A stretch of 64,000 bases of DNA from Paenibacillus cellulosilyticus (GCF_003182255.1 NZ_QGTQ01000031.1:1-64000), one strand, 5' to 3'; numbered from the stretch's first letter, positions 7,942 through 17,998 are shown. Made by a program: numbers and translations. Notes: generated from the sequence alone by a model not told the origin.

Positions 7942-10023
7942 ATGGTTATGTTGCATGGGACCTACAACATTGGAATTGTGCTACTTTCGTTCCTCATCGC
8001 CACTTTGTCTTCATTCTCGGCGCTTAATATGATCGGACGGGTATGGCGGTCACGAGGACGGTCTAGATGGGGCTGGATTACATCTGGAGCGATCGTCATG
8101 GGCAGCGGCATATGGTCGACGCATTTTGTAGGCATGTTGGCTTATCATTTGCAAATGCCTTTAACTTTCGATGTGGAGTCAACAGCGCTGTCGATGGTGG
8201 TCAGCATCCTCTCTTCGTTTATCGCGTTCTATATCACCCAGCGAGAGCAGATCGGGTTGGGACGGATCGCGATCGGCGGTTTAATTATGGGTGCGGGCAT
8301 AGCCGCCATGCACTATATCGGCATGGCGGCCGTCAGCATTCCTGGCGTTACGATGAACTATGATCCGTTCTATTGGATATTGTCTATTCTTGTTGCGATC
8401 ATCGTGTCTTATGCGGCGCTGTTCATGATGAGTCGATTCCGCAGCGGCTTTGAAGGTCTGTTCGTATCCAAATTGGCTGCAGCGATACTTATGGGACTTG
8501 CTGTGTGCGGCATGCATTATACGGGGATGGCATCGGTCTCGTTCTGGTGCAGTGTACCTTCGGCGATCGATGCGACGACGGATAATAATATTTTCCTGCT
8601 TGGTGTCGTGACGCTGTCGATTGCAACGCTGCTGCTCGTGTCATGGGGAGCGATGTTTATTGACCGTGCCTTCCTGGAGCGGATGGCCTATAAGGATCAA
8701 CTGACAGGTTTGCCGAACCGGTATGAGCTCAGCCGTCGGTTTGAAACATTCTTGTCGAGGTCGAGCCGGGGCGCTATTCTGTTCGTTGATATCGATCAGT
8801 TTAAGTCGATCAACGATACACTCGGCCATGACGTAGGCGACCTGCTTGTGTTGGATGCAAGCAGACGTTTTGAAGCCTTGGCAAATAAGCAGTTGATGGT
8901 GTTCCGCATTGGCGGCGACGAGTTTCTGCTGATCGCAGAAGGAGCCAACCAAGCACAGGCAGAGAATTTGGCGCAGCGGATTTTATCGCGCATCCATCAG
9001 CCATTTTATATCGAAAGCAATGAATTGTTCGTCTCATGCAGTATTGGCATTGCCCTATATCCGGAGCACGGCAGCGACCGCTCGTCGCTCATGCGTTCAT
9101 CGGATGCGGCAATGTACGAGGCGAAGGCTGCGGGCAAGAACCGTTATGAGCTGTTCAATCCTGAACTGCAGGAGCGTCTGATTCGCCGGATGCAGCTGGA
9201 GAACGATTTGCGCAAGGCAATCGAATATGGCGGTCAGTTTATCGTTCACTATCAGCCCAAATGGGATACAAGGATCGGTCGTCCGGTTGGCTTCGAGGCG
9301 TTGGTTCGTTGGGACCATCCGGAGCTCGGCATTGTGGCGCCGTCCGAGTTTATTCCAATTGCGGAGGAGACCGGTATTATTGTCGGGTTGTCCCGCTTCG
9401 TTCTGCGTCAGGCTTGCCGCGACTGCATGCGCTGGGAGCAGAGTGGGCTTGGTACATATACGGTTTCGGTCAACACGTCGGTAAGGCTGTTCGACAGTCA
9501 GATTTTGTTCGAGATGGTCAAGGAGTGTTTGCAGGAGTCGAAGCTGCCTTCTGATCGTCTGGAGCTCGAGATTACAGAGTCGATTGTCATCCACGACATG
9601 AACGAGGTCATCCGCCAGTTGAACCAGCTGCGTGAGATTGGGGTGAAGGCGTCGATGGACGACTTTGGAGCAGGCTATTCTTCGCTCGGCTCACTGGATC
9701 TTATTCCGATCGATACGGTTAAGATCGACAGGCTGTTCATCAGTCAGAGTCATATCCCGGCAAGGCGTGCCATTATTAGAACAATCGTGACGCTAGCACA
9801 GCAGCTGAATCTTGAGGTCGTCGCAGAAGGCGTCGAAGAGGAAGAACAGGTCACCCTGTTGACGGAGGCGGGCTGCTCGATTATTCAAGGCTACTATTTC
9901 GGCAAGCCGATGGGCGCTCCGCAGGTCATCGCATACTTGAAAGAGTACGGCTCCGAAGCTAAGCTGGAAACCGCGGCCGGTGCGGGAATTGATTCTGATA
10001 TAGGCGGCAAATCGAGTAATTAA
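7942..10023 (+). CDS. MHYT-GGDEF-EAL cyclic-di-GMP signalling protein
   Basis: A 693-residue membrane protein. The first 240 residues form about seven helices with three MHYT-type motifs (WSTHFVGM, AMHYIGM, GMHYTGM), proposed in this family to bind a metal and sense a diatomic gas. A GGDEF domain with intact RIGGDEF follows, without a recognisable RxxD inhibitory site before it. Then comes an EAL domain with intact FEALVRW, DDFGAGYSS and VVAEGVE motifs. Both synthesis and hydrolysis of cyclic-di-GMP are therefore possible, and the net direction cannot be predicted. GGAGG precedes the start. It appears monocistronic, between its own promoter and a terminator at 10029-10092. Confidence 0.93.
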   Translation: MVMLHGTYNIGIVLLSFLIATLSSFSALNMIGRVWRSRGRSRWGWITSGAIVMGSGIWSTHFVGMLAYHLQMPLTFDVESTALSMVVSILSSFIAFYITQREQIGLGRIAIGGLIMGAGIAAMHYIGMAAVSIPGVTMNYDPFYWILSILVAIIVSYAALFMMSRFRSGFEGLFVSKLAAAILMGLAVCGMHYTGMASVSFWCSVPSAIDATTDNNIFLLGVVTLSIATLLLVSWGAMFIDRAFLERMAYKDQLTGLPNRYELSRRFETFLSRSSRGAILFVDIDQFKSINDTLGHDVGDLLVLDASRRFEALANKQLMVFRIGGDEFLLIAEGANQAQAENLAQRILSRIHQPFYIESNELFVSCSIGIALYPEHGSDRSSLMRSSDAAMYEAKAAGKNRYELFNPELQERLIRRMQLENDLRKAIEYGGQFIVHYQPKWDTRIGRPVGFEALVRWDHPELGIVAPSEFIPIAEETGIIVGLSRFVLRQACRDCMRWEQSGLGTYTVSVNTSVRLFDSQILFEMVKECLQESKLPSDRLELEITESIVIHDMNEVIRQLNQLREIGVKASMDDFGAGYSSLGSLDLIPIDTVKIDRLFISQSHIPARRAIIRTIVTLAQQLNLEVVAEGVEEEEQVTLLTEAGCSIIQGYYFGKPMGAPQVIAYLKEYGSEAKLETAAGAGIDSDIGGKSSN

Positions 10024-10028
10024 GAGAG

Positions 10029-10092
10029 AAGCGTTTCATTGTACGGCAAAATCGGCTTATATGCCGACGGAGCGTACGAGGGAACGCTTTTT
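10029..10092 (+). terminator. Branched terminator after the MHYT-GGDEF-EAL gene
   Basis: An outer stem AAGCGTT/AACGCTT closes a 50-base interval that can form inner stems (GTACG/CGTAC and CGGC/GCCG), and the outer stem runs into five T residues. The structure is more complex than a usual terminator, but no riboswitch consensus was recognised in it. Confidence 0.65.
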
Positions 10093-10223
10093 CGACGCGG
10101 AGCGGGGTGGGATTTTTTAGGTGTCGTCCTTATAATGGAGGTTGTGTGAATTAACGATATATCGGAATGGGGCTTCATCTCAATTCAATTTCACCTTTGG
10201 TGCAACAGAATGGGGGAACGCAT

Positions 10224-12050
10224 GTGAAAGGAACGGCACTTCTGGCTGCTTATTTCAGGCGAAACAAGTGGATGTACATGGTAGCGGTTGCAGTAATGGC
10301 GGCAGGCAATATGATCTATGCGTTCTATCCGAATGTGCTGGGCGGTTTCACCGACACGATGAAGCAGGGCGGGCTGACGAAAAGTCTTGTCATCAGCTGC
10401 AGCTTACAGCTGCTCGTGATCGGAGTCGCATACGGCGTCATGTTCGGCGTGGGTCAGCTGCTCAACCATCGGCTCGGTCGTCGATTCGAGGCCGAAATTC
10501 GGGAGCGGCTGTTCGCGCAGTTCACTAAGCTGAGTGAAGCGTACTTCGCTAAGCATGGCGTTGGCAAATGGCTCAGCTACGTGCTCAGCGATGTCACGAG
10601 CATCCGCGAGACGATCTGCGGCGGCATCAATCAGCTGACAAACGCGACCTTCCTGTTCATTACCTCGGTTATTATGATGGCGTCGACCGACATCCCGTAC
10701 CCGCTTTTGCTCGCGTGTATTGCACCGCTCTTGGCAATTCCCGTGCTCGTCGTTTACTTCGGCCCTATCATTCGCCGACGCTCACACGAGGTGCAGGAGT
10801 CAATCGCCAATATGACGGCATCAGCCGAGGAGCAATTCGGCGGCGTGCGAGTGACGAAGACGTTCGTAGTTGAAGAGGTGGCACGACGCCGATTCGGCGA
10901 ATCCGTCAGCCGGATTCAAGAGCGTCAGCTGTCGCTTGTGCGTTCATCGTCGATGTTCCAGTCCGCGATTCCGCTAGCGGGTGCATTGTCGCTCGTCGTA
11001 GCGATTACGTACGGCGGTTATTTTGCAGGGCATGGCAAGTTCTCGCTTGGGGGCTTCGTCGCGCTTACGCTTTATCTGAGGGTCATTATGACACCTCTTC
11101 AACAGTTCGGTAACGTCATCAACCGCCTGCAGCAGGCGCGTGCTTCGCTGGATCGGCTTAATGCGCTGCTCTCAGAGAAGCCAGAGGTACGGGATGCAGA
11201 AGGAGCGATTGAATTGACAACGGCGCGTGCTGATCTAATGGTCGATCAATTGACCTTCACGTACCCGGAGGCGCGTCGGCCGGCGCTGGAGGATCTCGCT
11301 TTCACACTGCAGACGGGACAAACGCTTGGCATTGTCGGGCGGACGGGCAGCGGAAAAACAACGTTGGCAAAACTGCTGCTCCGTGTCTATGAGCCGCCTG
11401 AAGACACAATCCGCATAGGCGGAGTCGACATTCGAGAGGCAACATTAGCAAGCTTGCGAAGCGGTATCGCCTACGTGCCGCAGGACGGCTTCCTGTTCAG
11501 TGAGACGATTGGCGACAACATCGCCTTCTCCGATCGCAGCGGGGCTAAAGAGCGTGTCCATGCCGCAGCGCAATCGGCGGCAATTAGCGGAAGCATCGAA
11601 ACATTCTCCGACGGCTACGATACGAGGCTGGGCGAACGAGGCTTGACGTTGTCAGGCGGTCAGCGCCAGCGAACGAGCCTGGCACGTGGTCTGTATAAGA
11701 ATGCGCCCATACTTATTCTAGACGATAGTGTGAGCGCGGTTGATGCTGTGACAGAATCGCAAATCATTGAACAGCTGCAGCGAGAGCGTAAAGGCCGGAC
11801 GACGGTCATTATCGCGCATCGCATTAGTGCAGTGAAGCACGCGGACTTGATTCTCGTCTTGGAGAACGGCCGGATTATCGAACGAGGCACCCACGAGGAG
11901 CTCGTGCAGCTCGGCGGACACTATGCTTCACTCCGTGCCATTCAAGAAGACGGAACGGATACAGCAGACAGCGTCGAAGGAGGTGCAGCATATGAGCGAT
12001 CCCAAGCCGACGCAGACGCCAATAATCGCCAAGCCGTCCAGCGGCGATAA
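10224..12050 (+). CDS. ABC exporter half-transporter, degenerate ATPase site
   Basis: A 608-residue half-transporter: six membrane helices (about residues 15-290) and a C-terminal ATPase. Walker A (GRTGSGKTT), signature (LSGGQRQR) and H-loop (IIAHRIS) are intact. After Walker B the catalytic glutamate is replaced by aspartate (LILDDSVSAVD), typical of the non-catalytic half of BmrC/BmrD-type heterodimers. I chose GTG at 10224, which has GGGGGAA eight bases upstream, over the ATG at 10167. It overlaps the partner gene by 59 bases. It probably exports lipids or hydrophobic drugs, but the substrate is unknown. Confidence 0.9.
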   Translation: MKGTALLAAYFRRNKWMYMVAVAVMAAGNMIYAFYPNVLGGFTDTMKQGGLTKSLVISCSLQLLVIGVAYGVMFGVGQLLNHRLGRRFEAEIRERLFAQFTKLSEAYFAKHGVGKWLSYVLSDVTSIRETICGGINQLTNATFLFITSVIMMASTDIPYPLLLACIAPLLAIPVLVVYFGPIIRRRSHEVQESIANMTASAEEQFGGVRVTKTFVVEEVARRRFGESVSRIQERQLSLVRSSSMFQSAIPLAGALSLVVAITYGGYFAGHGKFSLGGFVALTLYLRVIMTPLQQFGNVINRLQQARASLDRLNALLSEKPEVRDAEGAIELTTARADLMVDQLTFTYPEARRPALEDLAFTLQTGQTLGIVGRTGSGKTTLAKLLLRVYEPPEDTIRIGGVDIREATLASLRSGIAYVPQDGFLFSETIGDNIAFSDRSGAKERVHAAAQSAAISGSIETFSDGYDTRLGERGLTLSGGQRQRTSLARGLYKNAPILILDDSVSAVDAVTESQIIEQLQRERKGRTTVIIAHRISAVKHADLILVLENGRIIERGTHEELVQLGGHYASLRAIQEDGTDTADSVEGGAAYERSQADADANNRQAVQRR

Positions 12051-13851
12051 CAGCGGTAATCGTCCGGCGAATCGAACGGCGGCATTCCGTGCGCTGCTCA
12101 GCTATGCGAAGCCGCATCGCTGGATGTTTGCAGCCGTATTCGGTTCCGCGCTGCTGGCCATATCGGCCGATCTGCTCCAGCCGTATCTTGTCAAAATCGC
12201 CATCGACGACGAGCTGCTCACCGGCGAACATGAAATGCGCAAGCTGATCATTCTTGGTGCCGTATATCTGCTGATGGCGGTCGTCAGCTTCGCCTTCGGT
12301 TACTTGCAGTCGGTACTCGTGCAGCGCATCGGACAAAGCATCGTCGCACGGCTGCGCGAAGATCTGTTCCGGCATATTACGAACCAGTCGATGTCGTTCT
12401 TCGATCGGCATCCAATCGGCAGTCTCGTCACGAACGAGTCAAGCGATACGGAGACGATCAGTCAGTTTTTCACGCAAGTATTAATTAGTCTCGTACGCGA
12501 TGGCCTGATGCTCATTCTCGTCGTCGCCTTCATGTTCTCGCTTGATGCACGGCTGGCGGCATTTTGTCTGCTGCTGTTTCCGGTCATTATCGGCATCGCG
12601 ATCGCATTCCGACGGGCGCTTCGGCAGTCGTATCAGCGGGCGCGTTCACAGCTGTCGCGAGTCATTGCATTCGTTGCGGAAAATCTATCCGGCATGAGCC
12701 TCACGCAAGCGTTCCGGCAGGAGCAGGAGCAGCGGCGGCGGTTCGCAGAGAAGAATAGCAATTATCTTCGTGAGAGCTTACGTGAAATTCGTACCTCCGT
12801 TATGTTCAACCGGACCTATGATACGCTTGGCAACATCGCAGTTGCTCTCGTCGTCTGGCTCGGCGGGCTCGCCGTACTTGATAATGCCATTGCTTTCGGT
12901 GTGCTGTATGCATTCATCAACTACATTCGTCAGTTTTTCCAACCGATCAACCAAATGACCCAGCAGTGGAATACGCTGCAATCGACCTTCGTATCCGTCG
13001 AGCGTCTATGGCGCATTTTCAGCCAGGAGCCAGAAGTGAAGGAGCCGTCTGCTGATGAAGCGGTTCGGCCTGCACCGGCAGCTGTTCGCGGCGCGATTGA
13101 TTTCAATGGCGTATCGTTCGCTTATATCGAAGGGCGCGATGTGCTGCGTGAGCTCGACCTGCACATTCAGCCAGGGGAGTTCATCGGTATCGTTGGCACG
13201 ACGGGAGCGGGCAAAAGCTCGCTCGTCAATTTGCTTGCCCGCTTCTATGATGTGCGTGCGGGGAATATCATGATTGACGGCATCGATGTGAAGCGCATGC
13301 CGCAGGACGATCTGCATCGGATTGTCGGGCTTGTTCAGCAGGAGCCGTTCTTGTACTCAGGCTCGATCATCGACAATGTGCGGCTGTTCCGCGAAGAGAT
13401 TACGCGAGAGCAGGCAATTGAAGCGTGCCGGCTCGTTGGTGCGCATGCGATGATTATGCGGCTGAAGGACGGGTACGATACACGACTGTCGGAGCGGGGA
13501 AGCGGCCTGTCGGCGGGAGAACGGCAGCTGCTCTCTTTTGCCCGCATCGTCGTGCATCAGCCGCGCATTCTCATTCTCGATGAGGCGACGGCGAATCTCG
13601 ATTCGCATACGGAGCGGCTTATTCAGCAGGCGCTGCATGTCGTGTCGGAGGGGCGGACGACGCTTGTCATTGCCCATCGCTTATCGACGATTCAGCATGC
13701 GGATCGCATTATTGTGATGCGCAACGGCCTCATTGAGGAGCAGGGAACGCATGCGACATTGCTGGAAGACCGCGGCTATTACGCGGAGCTTTATGCGCAC
13801 TCGCGCCGCGGCGGCACGCTGTCGCATGCAGAAGGCAGACTTAGCGTTTAA
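11992..13851 (+). CDS. ABC exporter half-transporter, catalytic partner
   Basis: A 619-residue half-transporter with six N-terminal helices and an ATPase carrying Walker A GTTGAGKSS, signature LSAGERQL, Walker B with the catalytic glutamate (LILDEATANLD) and H-loop VIAHRLS. The preceding gene has aspartate at that position, so the pair should form an asymmetric heterodimer with one active site. The ATG at 11992 has AAGGAGG eight bases before it and lies inside the upstream gene, so the two are translationally coupled. The signature has alanine for glycine (LSAGE), common in this subgroup. Confidence 0.92.
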   Translation: MSDPKPTQTPIIAKPSSGDNSGNRPANRTAAFRALLSYAKPHRWMFAAVFGSALLAISADLLQPYLVKIAIDDELLTGEHEMRKLIILGAVYLLMAVVSFAFGYLQSVLVQRIGQSIVARLREDLFRHITNQSMSFFDRHPIGSLVTNESSDTETISQFFTQVLISLVRDGLMLILVVAFMFSLDARLAAFCLLLFPVIIGIAIAFRRALRQSYQRARSQLSRVIAFVAENLSGMSLTQAFRQEQEQRRRFAEKNSNYLRESLREIRTSVMFNRTYDTLGNIAVALVVWLGGLAVLDNAIAFGVLYAFINYIRQFFQPINQMTQQWNTLQSTFVSVERLWRIFSQEPEVKEPSADEAVRPAPAAVRGAIDFNGVSFAYIEGRDVLRELDLHIQPGEFIGIVGTTGAGKSSLVNLLARFYDVRAGNIMIDGIDVKRMPQDDLHRIVGLVQQEPFLYSGSIIDNVRLFREEITREQAIEACRLVGAHAMIMRLKDGYDTRLSERGSGLSAGERQLLSFARIVVHQPRILILDEATANLDSHTERLIQQALHVVSEGRTTLVIAHRLSTIQHADRIIVMRNGLIEEQGTHATLLEDRGYYAELYAHSRRGGTLSHAEGRLSV

Positions 13852-13924
13852 ATGGATTTTTGCGGTAACATCGATCCATACTAACGCTTACGAATATGCC
13901 TTTCGAGATTGGGGTGCAGGTAAC

Positions 13925-15394
13925 GTGAGAAATCGACTGCAGCGAGGGAAGGAACGGCTTACGCGAATGACAGCGGGGCTGCTGGCTATGCAAAGCTTAC
14001 TCTTCGGATTAGGAGCCCCGGTTGCGGCGGGGGCTTCCGCGGCAGCTCCTACGGCTGCAGGCCTGAATGTGTTAGGTGCTCCAGCGGATACAGCCGTACA
14101 TCCTGAAGCGCAGCGGGATCGATACGCGACGGTGAAGCGAAGTGACGGCTACAATCTTGTTTTTCCAGTGATGAGTGATATTCATATCGGCTCCGGCGAT
14201 AAGGCCGAGACCAAATTCGCTAGTGCGCTTGAGCAGTTGAATCGTCTGGCACCGCATTATGATGCGATCGCGAGCGTAGGGGATTTGACGGACCATGGAA
14301 AAGCGGAGCAGTACGATACGTTTATGGCGATCTATAATCGATATAAGCAGCCCGCAGCACGGAGCTTGCTGACGATCGGCAACCACGACTATTACGGCTC
14401 GTCAGGCGCAATGAAAGGGCAGCGTCTGTTTCTTGAGAAGACGGAGATGCCGGGCATTTATTACGATCGGTGGATTAACGGCTATCATTTTATCGTATTG
14501 GGGAGCGAGAATAAGTCGACCGGCGGCAAGCTGTCGGATGAACAATTGAAGTGGTTGAAGGAGAAGCTGGCGGAGCACGCGAGTGCGGATAAACCGATCT
14601 TCGTGCTGTTCCATCAGCATATTAGCGATACGGTATATGGCAGTGACCGATGGGGGCATACGCAAAATCATAAGAAGCTGTACGCCATCCTATCGAAGTA
14701 CCCGCAGGTCATTACGTTCTCCGGCCATTCGCACTACATGCTGGAGAGTCCGAGGACGATCCATCAGCGCGACTTCACGTCGCTTGGCACATCCTCGATC
14801 CGCTACCCCGAGCTGGAGCCGGGCATGGTGCAGGGCAACCACCCGTCAGATGATATTTCGCAAGGATATCTCGTGATGGTGAAGGATGATCGCGTTATCG
14901 TGAAGCGTCGTGACTTCCATCGCAACGATTGGACGGGGGAAGATTGGGTCATTGACTATCCCGCTTCCAAAACAGCCTTCCGCTACACGGATGATCGTGA
15001 TCGGATCAACCCTTCGTTCGAGCCGTCTGCGCAGGCAACGGTAGAACCGAGCTCCGTTCATGCTGCGCGAGCCCTGCTTCGCTTCGATCAGGCGAAGGAC
15101 AACTTGTTCGTCCACGCTTACGATATTGAAGTAAAGAGGGAGGGCGGGCAGCGTAATGTGCTGAAACTGCACGCATTCTCCGAGTTTTACAAGCATCCGA
15201 TGCCTGCTGAGCTGACGGTCGAGCTGAACGGATTGACGCCGAATACCGCATACACAGCTTCTGTCTATGCCGTGGATGCATTCGGCAATCGGAGCGACAA
15301 GCCGCTCGCGGCGGGATTCCGCACCTCGGCGCTCACCCCGCTGCAAGCATCGCTTCGTCTGAAAATTCGCAGCTGGTTCAAGGACGGCGTGTAG
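13925..15394 (+). CDS. Secreted calcineurin-like metallophosphoesterase
   Basis: With the GTG start at 13925 the protein has 489 residues and begins with an arginine-rich segment and a hydrophobic stretch ending near AAGASAAA, a plausible signal peptide. The phosphoesterase domain shows all metal motifs in order: DIHIGSGD, GDLTDHG, GNHDYYG, FHQHISD and SGHSHYML. The last 100 residues (from about 390) resemble a fibronectin type III-like beta domain (LTVELNGLTPNTAYTASVYAVDAFGN). Upstream in-frame starts exist at 13733 and 13826, but their extra sequence overlaps or abuts the ABC gene and lacks a signal. The substrate could be a phosphodiester or nucleotide in the envelope. Confidence 0.85.
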   Translation: MRNRLQRGKERLTRMTAGLLAMQSLLFGLGAPVAAGASAAAPTAAGLNVLGAPADTAVHPEAQRDRYATVKRSDGYNLVFPVMSDIHIGSGDKAETKFASALEQLNRLAPHYDAIASVGDLTDHGKAEQYDTFMAIYNRYKQPAARSLLTIGNHDYYGSSGAMKGQRLFLEKTEMPGIYYDRWINGYHFIVLGSENKSTGGKLSDEQLKWLKEKLAEHASADKPIFVLFHQHISDTVYGSDRWGHTQNHKKLYAILSKYPQVITFSGHSHYMLESPRTIHQRDFTSLGTSSIRYPELEPGMVQGNHPSDDISQGYLVMVKDDRVIVKRRDFHRNDWTGEDWVIDYPASKTAFRYTDDRDRINPSFEPSAQATVEPSSVHAARALLRFDQAKDNLFVHAYDIEVKREGGQRNVLKLHAFSEFYKHPMPAELTVELNGLTPNTAYTASVYAVDAFGNRSDKPLAAGFRTSALTPLQASLRLKIRSWFKDGV

Positions 15395-15739
15395 CCGCCT
15401 TTGGTCTTGCTGTTTCGCTGTTGGCTATTTTCGCACTTCCGGTTCGCAGTCATTGCTCTACAAGTTGTAATTTGCAGAAGAGCATGTCTTGCCAATAGGA
15501 CAATGGTCTGCCTATGTGCGCAACGGTTGCCATAGCGGTTATTTTACGAAAAATACGACTGTCGATCCAATAACGGATGCAGGAGAGCTTATGGATGTGG
15601 AAATCGCCTGTTTCAAGCGACAGTTCGTCCAATAAGCGCAATGACAACCGTTATCAAGCAAACTTGCACCTTTCGAGCTGGATAAGATCCATTGCAACCG
15701 TTAGCAGGTCCAGCCTGCCTAGCAGAAACGGGCTCGAGC
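15395..15739. other. Non-coding interval containing a repeat cluster
   Basis: No supported gene. The 345 bases between the phosphoesterase and the convergent helicase contain three related AACGGTT-type units (listed separately), fragments resembling them (CCAATAGGACAATGG near 15492) and no clear terminator. Confidence 0.55.
15522..15702. repeat. Cluster of three AACGGTT-type repeats, two in inverted orientation
   Basis: Unit 1 at 15522-15543 begins AACGGTTGCCATAGCG and ends GTTATT. Unit 2 at 15631-15652 is the reverse complement of a near-identical unit (AACGGTTGTCATTGCG, then CTTATT). Unit 3, near 15682-15702, is a more diverged copy in the same orientation as unit 2. Units 1 and 2 could pair across an 87-base loop. 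This looks like a dispersed intergenic repeat family or a small non-autonomous element, rather than a gene remnant. Confidence 0.65.
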
Positions 15740-17947
15740 TTATCGCATTGTGCGCCGCGTACTCCGTGAAGATCCTGCGGCAGATAACGTCTGACGAACA
15801 CCGCCCGCTTCGGCAAGAAACCGAGACAGCTCTGCCTTCTGCCCGTGATAGAAGGCAGGCGAGCTAACATACAGCCGTTCACGCGCACGCGTAACGGCAA
15901 CATACATGAGACGGCGCTCCTCTTCGAGCGCCTCTTCTTTTTCCCGCTCCGTCTCTTCCTGCGAGGACGTCTGCTTTGGCTGCTGCGGCTGAATCGCGCT
16001 GCGATGCGGCATGATGCCTTCGGAGGCGCCAATGACGAATACAGCAGGGAACTCCAGCCCCTTCGAGCGGTGAATGGTCATCACTTGGACGCGGCCCTCA
16101 CCATTCGAGCCTTCGCTGCTGTCCGGCTTTACATCCCCTTTAGCCTCCGCCTGACGCTTCACCATATCCTCTGCAAAAGCAACAAACGATTCGACGGTCT
16201 CGAACCGTCCCGCCGATGATTCGAGCTCGTCCAGCAGCTCCTTCATCAGCTCCTTATGCGGCGTCCCGCCTCGGTTCGTCTCCGCGAACTTATCGAAGAA
16301 CGCATCGCGAATACGTCGAATGGCTGCCGCTGGCTTCTGGGTTGCCGCTGCTTTAATTAATCGAAGCCGCTCGATGACAGCATCCTTCTGGAATTGCTGC
16401 AAACCCGGAAGGGAGGTTAAGTGGATGAGCGGCCATTTCTTCGCCTGCTGCGCATCCTTATCGCGAATCCACCTCATCGCCGACTCCCGGTTCACATACA
16501 GCGTAGGAAGCATCATCTCGATCGCCTGCTTGTCCCGATGCTGAAGGGCCAGCTTCAAATGCGCCATCACAGGACGGATAAGCGGCGATTCGTAGAAGGA
16601 GAGCAAGTCGCCATGCTCTTCAATTGGAATGCCCGCCTGCAGCAAATGCTCGATCGTCGCACGACCGCTGCCTGCCGACCGATACAGTACCGCGATATCG
16701 CCGTACGAATAGCCGCCGTGCTCGATCAGTTTGCGGATCGAGGTTGTAATGAGCGCCGCTTCCTCCTCGGCAGTAGCAGGACGTGCGAACAGCGGCTTGC
16801 CTTCTACGCCAATAGCGGCTTCAACCGTATCATCGCTGCCATCCGCCAGCCTTTGACGACCAGCTGGCACGGTCAACGTCTTCGGCCGGCGATGCTTGTT
16901 GCCGCGAATGATCGCATTGCCAAGGCCAACGATCTCCGCGCTCGAACGGTAATTGATCCGCAATGCGACAACTTTTGCATCGGGGTACACCTTGTCGAAC
17001 GACAGAATGGCCTCGCTGCTCGCACCGTTGAAGGAGTAAATCGTCTGGTCATCATCGCCAACGACCATCAGATTACGCCGCTCGCCTGCGATTAGACGAA
17101 CAATTTCATATTGGACCGTATTCGTATCTTGAAATTCGTCGACCATAATATAGTGAAAACGATCCTGCAGCGCTGCCAATAGCTCAGGCTCCGAGCTCAG
17201 CTTGTTATACGTAAGCAGCAGCAGATCGTCGAAGTCGATCATGCCGCCAGCCTGCTTCCACTGCTCATAGCGAAGCAGGACTCGCTTAATCTCACGCTCC
17301 GCCGGCGATGCTTCCGGCAAGTCGCTGGCTGTGAGCAGCCGGCACTTGTAGGAAGATAGCAGCGCTAACAGTGATTCAGGCTCAAAGTCGAATGACGTGC
17401 CGGATTCGCGCAGCAATCGTTTGATGGTCATCCGCTGCTGGCCGTCATCTCCGAGCACATTCGACCTTACGCCGTTGCGCCGCAGCAGCTGCAGACAGAA
17501 GGAGTGGAACGTCCGCGCCTCCACGCTCTGGGCTGCCCGGAGCGGGACGCCGGGAATTTCCGCTAAGCGCTGCTTCATTTCATCCGCCGCTTTGCGAGAG
17601 AAGGTAACTAGCAGCAGATGCCGTGGCGAGACGCGGCGCACCTGCATCAGATAGGCCGCGCGGCAGGCCAGCGTCGTCGTTTTGCCAGAGCCAGCGCCTG
17701 CAATCGTGAGCAGTGGACCGTCGCCATGACGGACGGCCTGCACTTGGTCGTCATTCAGTTGGATTTGCTGCTGCTCAAGCTCTTGAAAGAACAATGCATC
17801 ACGCTGCGCAAGGCTGGCTGCTTGGCGGCTGCGGTCGGCGGAATCATCCTCTGTAGTAGAAACCGTGTTCCGACTGACCTCGTCAACAATAGAAGCTGAC
17901 TCGACAGGGCGGGGTGCCCCGGGAATGGTAAGACGATATGATTGCAT
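15740..17947 (-). CDS. UvrD/PcrA-superfamily ATP-dependent DNA helicase (YjcD-like)
   Basis: A 735-residue superfamily 1A helicase. Motifs in order are: Q-motif-like LNDDQVQAVRHGDGP, Walker A AGAGSGKTTTL, TFSRKAADEM, Walker B VDEFQDTN, motif III VGDDDQTIYSFNGA, NYRSS, MTIHRSKGLEF and VAVTRARERLYV. The first 70 residues before the Q motif are extra and low in complexity. Length and arrangement are closer to B. subtilis YjcD than to PcrA, so a repair accessory role is likelier than the essential helicase. It converges with the phosphoesterase gene and has its own extended -10 promoter. Confidence 0.9.
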   Translation of the reverse strand: MQSYRLTIPGAPRPVESASIVDEVSRNTVSTTEDDSADRSRQAASLAQRDALFFQELEQQQIQLNDDQVQAVRHGDGPLLTIAGAGSGKTTTLACRAAYLMQVRRVSPRHLLLVTFSRKAADEMKQRLAEIPGVPLRAAQSVEARTFHSFCLQLLRRNGVRSNVLGDDGQQRMTIKRLLRESGTSFDFEPESLLALLSSYKCRLLTASDLPEASPAEREIKRVLLRYEQWKQAGGMIDFDDLLLLTYNKLSSEPELLAALQDRFHYIMVDEFQDTNTVQYEIVRLIAGERRNLMVVGDDDQTIYSFNGASSEAILSFDKVYPDAKVVALRINYRSSAEIVGLGNAIIRGNKHRRPKTLTVPAGRQRLADGSDDTVEAAIGVEGKPLFARPATAEEEAALITTSIRKLIEHGGYSYGDIAVLYRSAGSGRATIEHLLQAGIPIEEHGDLLSFYESPLIRPVMAHLKLALQHRDKQAIEMMLPTLYVNRESAMRWIRDKDAQQAKKWPLIHLTSLPGLQQFQKDAVIERLRLIKAAATQKPAAAIRRIRDAFFDKFAETNRGGTPHKELMKELLDELESSAGRFETVESFVAFAEDMVKRQAEAKGDVKPDSSEGSNGEGRVQVMTIHRSKGLEFPAVFVIGASEGIMPHRSAIQPQQPKQTSSQEETEREKEEALEEERRLMYVAVTRARERLYVSSPAFYHGQKAELSRFLAEAGGVRQTLSAAGSSRSTRRTMR

Positions 17948-17998
17948 AAGGAGACAATCCCTTCATTAATTCGTATCGAAATAATTTCGTTACCCATA

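Noticed and set aside
10029-10092. Cyclic-di-GMP riboswitch
   Set aside because: The branched fold next to a cyclic-di-GMP gene was tempting, but it lies after the gene, ends in a T run and lacks the aptamer core I know.
15395-15739. Insertion sequence remnant
   Set aside because: No transposase fragment or target-site duplication was found, only short repeats.
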